Shown here piece after piece: positions 42,653-47,352 of a stretch of DNA of 47,352 bases. Made by a program: the position numbers and the translations under genes. The stretch's first letter is position 1; every line of letters begins with the position of its first letter. The stretch comes from Verrucomicrobiota bacterium (GTDB taxonomy: Bacteria > Verrucomicrobiota > Verrucomicrobiia > Limisphaerales > UBA1100), in the NCBI GenBank assembly GCA_028343615.1, contig JAOLZA010000014.1:1-47352 (forward strand), written 5' to 3'. The notes beneath the pieces were generated by a model. That model did not search any database and was not told the DNA's origin. It saw only the letters and a program-made list of their open reading frames with translations.

Positions 42653-45216
42653 TATTTCTCTTTAAACAACGGTGACGTCACGATGGTTTTGATGAGCGTG
42701 CGCATTTTGTGCCCGTCTTTTTGAAACACTTTCTGCAAGCGCATAACTTCCTCGTTGTCGCGATAAGTCATCGGCCGACCGATAGCGTACGATAACACAT
42801 GGCTGGTGAAGCCATATGCAAATTCATCCGCGCGCTCGCCGCGCAGATATTTTTTCAACTCCGAGAGACCGGTGATTTTTGTGCCATCTATTTCGACATC
42901 CTGCACCACGGGATGTTGTTTGCGTCCGTGCGTGCCAATACTCAGGATTTTTTCGCGCGGCAACCCAATCGCGTCAAAGCCCTCCATTGCGATGCCCCAC
43001 GGGTCGATGTCCTTATGGCAATCGTAGCAGGTGCCGACACGATGCGTCTCGAGCTTTTGCTTGATGGAAAATGTATCAACCTTGCCCGTGGGCAAATCCA
43101 CCAGTGTCGGCACATCCGGCGGCGGATCGGAAGGCGGATTGCCCAGCAGCCGCGCGCGTAGCCACACACCGCGGTTCACCGCGTGCGCGTCCTGCCCATT
43201 GGAATAGGCGAGCAACACCGCGGCCTGTGTCAGCACGCCACCACGATCTGCCGGCGCGGGCACGCGCCTGAATTTCATGCCCGCCACACCATCTATGCCA
43301 TAGTGCCGCGCGAGGCGTCCGTTGACAGTCATGAAATCGGAGTCTAATAAATTCAGGCAGCTTAGATTGCTCCACAGCAGTTCACTTATGAACGCTATAC
43401 ACTCGCCTTTCATTGCCGCCTTGGTAGTGGGCCGCCAGTTACGATAGTAGTTCGGGTCGATCGCGATTTGGTCAAACGCGCTGAAGCCAATCCATTGCGC
43501 CGTGAAATTTTTCACGAACCGCTTCGCGCGCGGATCAGCCAGTAAGCGATCAACCTCACGCATGAGTGTGGCGTTAGCTAGTGCTTTCGGTTGATCGGCA
43601 AGTAACAGCAACTTTGAGTCTGGAGGACCATCCCACAAGAAATAAGCGAGTCGCGAAACTAGTTCGTAATTACGTTCCCGCACATCTAAGCCCACGCGAG
43701 AGAGATACATAAACTTCGGATCGCTCAGTACAATCGTTAATGCGTTACGTAATGCCTCTTTCTCCTTATTACCTGCTGCAAATTCTTCGGCAAAAACCTT
43801 GTCGATATGCCCTGTCATTTCTTTGTTCAGCGGTCGTCGCCAAGCTCGAGCGGCGAACTTTTGCACCTTTGCCGGCAGTGCCTTACGATTTAGCCGGTTA
43901 TTGGTCATAAACTGTTTCAACGCCGGCGGCCAGTCAGTGTGGTATGGTAGCTCGAATTCAATCTGTTCGATCACCACATGTCCATGTGTTTTCATCACCT
44001 CTCGAAAGATGGAGGGCGTTGATCCTTTCTTGCCCGGATGAGCCGCGGCCGGTCCGAGGTAGGAGCGGATCAGTCCTTTCTGTTCACCAAAGGCGTCGAT
44101 CCAAATATCATCGGGTCGCACGAGATACACCTCGCCACTGCGATCCGGTTCGCCAAAGGCATGAGGTTGAGGAAAGCCAACAAGGTTGTTGTTGTTTTGC
44201 ACCGAAAGAATACGCCACGTACTGAGGCGCGACCTCATCGCTTTCTTGTTCGCGGCGGGAGTCCTGTCAATTGGGTCCAGACTTACACCGACCCATTCGC
44301 GTACATTGCCAAACAACTCAAAAACCTGTGGGCCTTTCTTAACTGGCACCGTAAAATTATCGATGCGTTTATACGGCCGCATAAACCCTTCATCGAGATA
44401 CACAGAAAGCTCCTGCTTGGTCGCCTTGCTGCCGTTGCTCGGCGGTTCATTACGCACCGTGATGCGCAGGCGAAACTCACTTTCTGGCCGGTTGTCTTTT
44501 ATGTACATCCGGAACTCGTGCTTCGCCGGTAGCGGGATTTCAAATTTATCACCCAGCCACTTCGGTCCCTGATATAAATTGCGCCGACTGCGTTCGGACA
44601 TCCCCCAGCTAGTCAGGTAATGCTGTTTCTCCCAATCACTGCCCGTCAGCCGATAAGTATTCCGTTCCGCATCCAATTCTGGAATCGCATCTACTACCGC
44701 CAAGCGAAGTTGTTCCAAATACAGCTCCATGTACCCCCCTGAAGTCGTAAATTCGTTCTGCAATGAATAACCGTGTTTGTCCACCGGATCCTCAATCAAA
44801 CTACCTGCCACATGCCGCGACACCCCCAGCAAATCCTGAAAGCTATGCGCAAGCTGATTATTCGAAAGCCGCATTAACGGATCTCCCGGTCCGCGAGCAT
44901 CCACCTCGTACCGCGCTAAGAGCGGCACCACCCGTTTCAAAAACCCCTGCCGCGCCTCCGCTGAAGGCTGGGTCTCCTTTTCCGGCGGCATATCCCCTCG
45001 TTGCACATTGTAAACAACCTCCTTCCAAGTCTCCAAATTCTTCGCCGTCACCGGCAGCCCCAACAAATCCAACCGAACATCACCCTTGTGCTTCTTCGCA
45101 TCATGGCACTTCAGGCAATTCTCCTTGAAAAAAGAAATCGGCTCTGCTGCCCCCAAAACCAAGGGCCCAGCCAACGCACATGCTATATAATGGTGGGCAA
45201 AAAATCTCATCCTCAT
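42652..45216 (-). CDS. Exported DUF1592/DUF1588-type cytochrome protein
   Basis: The 854-residue protein has a signal peptide (MRMRFFAHHYIACALAGPLVLGAA) and a cytochrome c domain with CLKCH (heme-binding, about 35-39) and GDMPPEKETQP. The body contains the PVC-specific block series DUF1587, DUF1595, DUF1592, DUF1588 and DUF1585: RLSNNQLAHSFQDLLGV near 116, RAWRRPLNKEM, LSRLAYFLWDGPPDSKLL-type sequence, GVWLRARLLGNPPSDPPPDVPTL, and GTCYDCHKDIDPWG, which includes a second CxxCH. It could hold one or two hemes. Its role in periplasmic redox work is inferred. The ATG at 45216 has AGGTG 5 bp upstream; ATG 45210 is an alternative. It leads the three-gene unit with DUF1552 and the VHL-tailed sulfatase. 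Confidence 0.92.
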   Translation of the reverse strand: MRMRFFAHHYIACALAGPLVLGAAEPISFFKENCLKCHDAKKHKGDVRLDLLGLPVTAKNLETWKEVVYNVQRGDMPPEKETQPSAEARQGFLKRVVPLLARYEVDARGPGDPLMRLSNNQLAHSFQDLLGVSRHVAGSLIEDPVDKHGYSLQNEFTTSGGYMELYLEQLRLAVVDAIPELDAERNTYRLTGSDWEKQHYLTSWGMSERSRRNLYQGPKWLGDKFEIPLPAKHEFRMYIKDNRPESEFRLRITVRNEPPSNGSKATKQELSVYLDEGFMRPYKRIDNFTVPVKKGPQVFELFGNVREWVGVSLDPIDRTPAANKKAMRSRLSTWRILSVQNNNNLVGFPQPHAFGEPDRSGEVYLVRPDDIWIDAFGEQKGLIRSYLGPAAAHPGKKGSTPSIFREVMKTHGHVVIEQIEFELPYHTDWPPALKQFMTNNRLNRKALPAKVQKFAARAWRRPLNKEMTGHIDKVFAEEFAAGNKEKEALRNALTIVLSDPKFMYLSRVGLDVRERNYELVSRLAYFLWDGPPDSKLLLLADQPKALANATLMREVDRLLADPRAKRFVKNFTAQWIGFSAFDQIAIDPNYYRNWRPTTKAAMKGECIAFISELLWSNLSCLNLLDSDFMTVNGRLARHYGIDGVAGMKFRRVPAPADRGGVLTQAAVLLAYSNGQDAHAVNRGVWLRARLLGNPPSDPPPDVPTLVDLPTGKVDTFSIKQKLETHRVGTCYDCHKDIDPWGIAMEGFDAIGLPREKILSIGTHGRKQHPVVQDVEIDGTKITGLSELKKYLRGERADEFAYGFTSHVLSYAIGRPMTYRDNEEVMRLQKVFQKDGHKMRTLIKTIVTSPLFKEK

Positions 45217-45329
45217 TCGAGCACCTGAAACCTAGCCAAAATAGCCTACAAACTCAAGGCTCCCCAGTTTTCGTGTAAAATAGATCAAGAATCCCACATG
45301 AAAAATCATTCAAGCGGTGCTATTAAGAG
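45217..45329. other. 113-bp gap between two minus-strand genes
   Basis: This gap must hold the promoter of the DUF1592-type gene and any 3' end of the sulfatase gene at 45330. It is AT-rich for the window. I see no convincing hairpin or -35/-10 pair. Confidence 0.3.
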
Positions 45330-46880
45330 CTATTTCCCTTTCAATTCGGGGAACTCCGCGAGCACGCGTGCGTTGAAGGTGTCGGGCCAGCCTTCGTTGG
45401 ATTGCTTTGGGCCGGGGTTAGTGCGGCCGTTGCGGATGGCGGTGGCGAGCAGGACTGCGAGGTCTTTTACAAGCTCGGGATATTTCTCGCGCAGGTTAGT
45501 TTTTTCGGCAGGATCGGTTTCGAGGTTGTAGAGTTGCACGAGGGGGAGAGTTTTGCTTTTGAACGCGGCTGCGGGCTTGGGGCCACTCCAGCCGCCGGAG
45601 CCGGGGCAGAGAGCGAGCTTCCAAGGGCCGCGGCGGATGGCGAAGGAGCCGTTGATGGAATGGTGGATAGTGAAGGGGCGCAGTGGCCTTTTGCCAGCTT
45701 TGCCCAAGAGCGCGGGCAGAAAAGAGAAGGAATCTTCCCCGGCAGTAGCGGGAAGCTTTCCTTGTCGATCAAGGACATCGGCGAGGGTGGCCAAAAGATC
45801 GGAGGTACAGATGGTCTGGCTTGAAGTGGAACCAGGTATCACGTTGCCAGGCCAACGCACAAGGAAGGGAGTGCGATGCCCGCCTTCATAAATATCAGCC
45901 TTGTGGCCGCGCCAATCGGCATTGGGTTTGTGGCCCTTCTTGATCAGATCGGGTATTTTAGCCTGTGGTGAACAACCATTATCGGCAGTAAAGATCACAA
46001 TGGTATTATCAGTAAGCTTCTGCTTATCTAATTCCGCAAGCACCTCCCCAACAACCCAGTCTGTTTCCATCAAGAAATCTCCATATTGGCTCAAGCCCGA
46101 CTTACCTTGCCACTTTTTGGAGGGTACGATGGGTGTGTGCGGGCTGGTGAGCGGAAGATACAGAAAGAACGGCTTTTTGCTTAGGGCGCGTGAAGCAATA
46201 TAGGCACGGCTTTCGCGCGCAAAATCGATGAGGCAGTTGACCGCATCGAAATTCTCTGCCGCCGGGCCGGGGCGGTGGAAGGCTTTCGTGGTGTTGGCCC
46301 ACGCGGTAGGTTTGTCGTTCTTCAAATAGAGATACGGAAACATATCGAGCGATGCGGGGATGATGTACGATTCATCGAAGCCAATCGCCAGTGGCCCGCC
46401 GGTGACTTTTTTGTCGTAATCAATTTGCCAGCCATCGCCTTTTGGCCCGCCGGTTTTGGGCTTCCGTTTCTCGCCATTGGGCAACATCTGCCAGCCGAGG
46501 CCGAGATGCCATTTGCCGACTACGCTGGTGTGGTAGCCTTGCTTCCGTAAAAACCCCGGCACGGTCAGGCGGTGGCTTTCAATCAACGGCTCGGACATCC
46601 CCCACAAGACGCTTTTCTTCAATGTGCTGCGCCAGTTGTAACGGCCGGTGAGAATTCCATAACGTGTGGGTGTGCAAACCGAAGACGTCGTGTGTGAGTC
46701 GGTGAACCGCATTCCTTCGCGCGCCAACCGGTCACAATGCGGCGTGGCCGCCTTGCCACCGGCATGGGAGAGATCGCCATAGCCTAGGTCGTCGGCGAGT
46801 ATATAAATGACATTGGGTTTGTCCGATGCCTCAAGAACGAGAACGGAAATGAACAATGCGGCGAGAAAACGAATTTGCAT
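45330..46880 (-). CDS. Exported sulfatase (CTPTR type)
   Basis: This 516-residue sulfatase starts at the ATG 46880, giving the signal peptide MQIRFLAALFISVLVLEAS; an in-frame ATG at 46901 adds 7 polar residues. The metal site is LADDLGYGDLSHAG, the formylglycine motif is CTPTR with its cysteine at about 69, and GRYNWRSTLKK follows. GKWHLGLGWQMLPNG, FTADNGCSPQAKI and RGHKADIYEGGHRTPF are arylsulfatase A-like blocks. Substrate is probably a sulfated glycan or aryl sulfate in the periplasm. It is the most N-acetylgalactosamine-6-sulfatase/arylsulfatase-A-like of the five in the window. A small hairpin lies just before the start codon. Confidence 0.9.
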   Translation of the reverse strand: MQIRFLAALFISVLVLEASDKPNVIYILADDLGYGDLSHAGGKAATPHCDRLAREGMRFTDSHTTSSVCTPTRYGILTGRYNWRSTLKKSVLWGMSEPLIESHRLTVPGFLRKQGYHTSVVGKWHLGLGWQMLPNGEKRKPKTGGPKGDGWQIDYDKKVTGGPLAIGFDESYIIPASLDMFPYLYLKNDKPTAWANTTKAFHRPGPAAENFDAVNCLIDFARESRAYIASRALSKKPFFLYLPLTSPHTPIVPSKKWQGKSGLSQYGDFLMETDWVVGEVLAELDKQKLTDNTIVIFTADNGCSPQAKIPDLIKKGHKPNADWRGHKADIYEGGHRTPFLVRWPGNVIPGSTSSQTICTSDLLATLADVLDRQGKLPATAGEDSFSFLPALLGKAGKRPLRPFTIHHSINGSFAIRRGPWKLALCPGSGGWSGPKPAAAFKSKTLPLVQLYNLETDPAEKTNLREKYPELVKDLAVLLATAIRNGRTNPGPKQSNEGWPDTFNARVLAEFPELKGK

Positions 46881-46882
46881 AT

Positions 46883-46897
46883 CCGAGTTTGCCTCGG
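46883..46897 (-). promoter_or_regulatory. Small hairpin next to the sulfatase start codon
   Basis: CCGAG (46883-46887) and CTCGG (46893-46897) pair perfectly with a 5-nt loop, 2 bp before the ATG at 46880 on the minus strand. It could limit ribosome access, but five base pairs are weak evidence. Confidence 0.3.
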
Positions 46898-46920
46898 TCA
46901 TTAATCGGCGTCAAGAGTTG

Positions 46921-46941
46921 GGCGGTCTCTCCGAAACCGCC
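46921..46941 (-). terminator. Possible terminator hairpin of the last gene
   Basis: GGCGGT (46921-46926) and ACCGCC (46936-46941) form a 6-bp GC-rich stem with a 9-nt loop, about 43 bp after the stop of the minus-strand partial gene at 46984. There is no clear T-run, so confidence is low. Confidence 0.35.
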
Positions 46942-46983
46942 TTGAAGCACTAGGTGAGCACGCTCTACTTGGGTTAGTAGATT

Positions 46984-47352
46984 TTAATTGGCGAGGATTT
47001 TTATTCGACCGAGTTGTACGCGATTTGCGTCGGTCCAGGTGACCCATAAGTAACCATCGCTGATGACTGCCCGGGGCATTCCGCTGGAGCGGGTGCCTTC
47101 GATTTTTGTGAGGGTGGTTTTTTGGGTGAGCTTTCCTTGGTGAGAGACTTGGGCTAGTTGGAGGGTAGTTTGGTTTTTCTGGTGGGCTATCCAGATGGTG
47201 TAAGTGCTGTTTTTTGTGCAGACGGTGGTGCAGCGGCCGAGGGGGTTGTTTTGGTCGAGGATAATTTCTTGGCCAGTTGTGAGCTTTCCGGTTTTTGACA
47301 GGCGTAGAATGACTTGGGCTTTGTTGTTGGCGACGGTGTAGCGGCTGATGGC
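46984..47352 (-). CDS. C-terminal part of an unidentified, possibly beta-propeller, protein
   Basis: An open frame enters from the right window edge on the minus strand and stops at a TAA (46984-46986), giving 122 residues without a start. It is rich in beta-type sequence: SRYTVANNKAQVILRLS, YTIWIAHQKN, and near the end DGYLWVTWTDANRVQLGRIKI. The last segment looks like the final blade of a BNR/sialidase-like propeller, as found in exported PVC proteins, but the fragment is too short to assign a family. It is kept because the frame is open for its full length and has ordinary codon use and composition for coding DNA. Confidence 0.6.
   Translation of the reverse strand, partial: AISRYTVANNKAQVILRLSKTGKLTTGQEIILDQNNPLGRCTTVCTKNSTYTIWIAHQKNQTTLQLAQVSHQGKLTQKTTLTKIEGTRSSGMPRAVISDGYLWVTWTDANRVQLGRIKILAN

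Noticed and set aside
1-47352. tRNA, rRNA, CRISPR, integrase, transposase or phage genes
   Set aside because: I looked for cloverleaf-like segments, rRNA-conserved stretches, regular spaced repeats and recombinase motifs and saw none that I could support.

Overview
This 47.4-kb window looks like a chromosomal segment of a PVC-superphylum bacterium, most likely a Verrucomicrobiota member (possibly a marine Pedosphaerales/Limisphaerales-type lineage); a planctomycete cannot be excluded from sequence alone. The reasons are five exported formylglycine-type sulfatases, two DUF1501 proteins, DUF1552, DUF1592-type and PSD1-type (DUF1549/DUF1553) cytochrome proteins, a ThuA/propeller/HEAT/cytochrome c mega-protein, a XylR-type (LacI-like sensor plus AraC HTH) regulator, and weak or absent Shine-Dalgarno sites at many genes. 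I saw no rRNA, tRNA, CRISPR array, transposase or phage gene.

Layout. (1) 1-4869: a truncated EF-hand protein on the minus strand, then three plus-strand exported proteins: a cyanophycinase-like/glutamine-amidotransferase-like/PPC fusion, an alpha/beta hydrolase and a Tat-exported DUF1501 protein. The first two share an 18-bp upstream motif. (2) 4874-15478, minus strand: an eight-gene run read as phnA-phnY-phnW-OPA transporter-FAD amine dehydrogenase-etfB-etfA-etfD, divergent from a XylR/AraC-type regulator (15571-16737). (3) 16864-30459, plus strand: sulfatase, ceramidase-like protein, ThuA/cytochrome mega-protein, two beta-propeller proteins, sulfatase, DPP-IV-like peptidase and a Gfo/Idh/MocA oxidoreductase. 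(4) 30674-46880, minus strand: a GH29-like/EEP fusion, sulfatase, a candidate clan-CD (C25-like) cysteine peptidase, DUF1501, PSD1, a sulfatase with a VHL-like tail, DUF1552, a DUF1592-type cytochrome and another sulfatase. (5) 46984-47352: the C-terminal end of a possible beta-propeller protein.

The most interesting system is region 2. PhnW, PhnY and PhnA form the known route from 2-aminoethylphosphonate (AEP) to phosphonoacetaldehyde, phosphonoacetate, then acetate plus phosphate. Here they are linked in one transcription unit to an OPA-family transporter that keeps both GlpT-type substrate arginines but carries a roughly 145-residue insert predicted to be periplasmic, and to a complete electron path: a DMGDH/SARDH-like FAD dehydrogenase, EtfBA, and a membrane EtfD-type iron-sulfur protein that should pass electrons to the quinone pool. 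I infer a phosphonate-use operon that also oxidises an amine, either an N-alkylated aminophosphonate, AEP itself, or a by-product amino acid, without a flavin oxidase. The substrate is not known from sequence.

Regions 3 and 4 look like periplasmic polymer breakdown (sulfated glycans, peptides, lipids) with PVC-specific cytochrome and DUF1501/DUF1552 partners. Unusual domain fusions there and in region 1, and two copies of a dispersed short repeat (one inside a signal-peptide coding region), are reported as separate findings.
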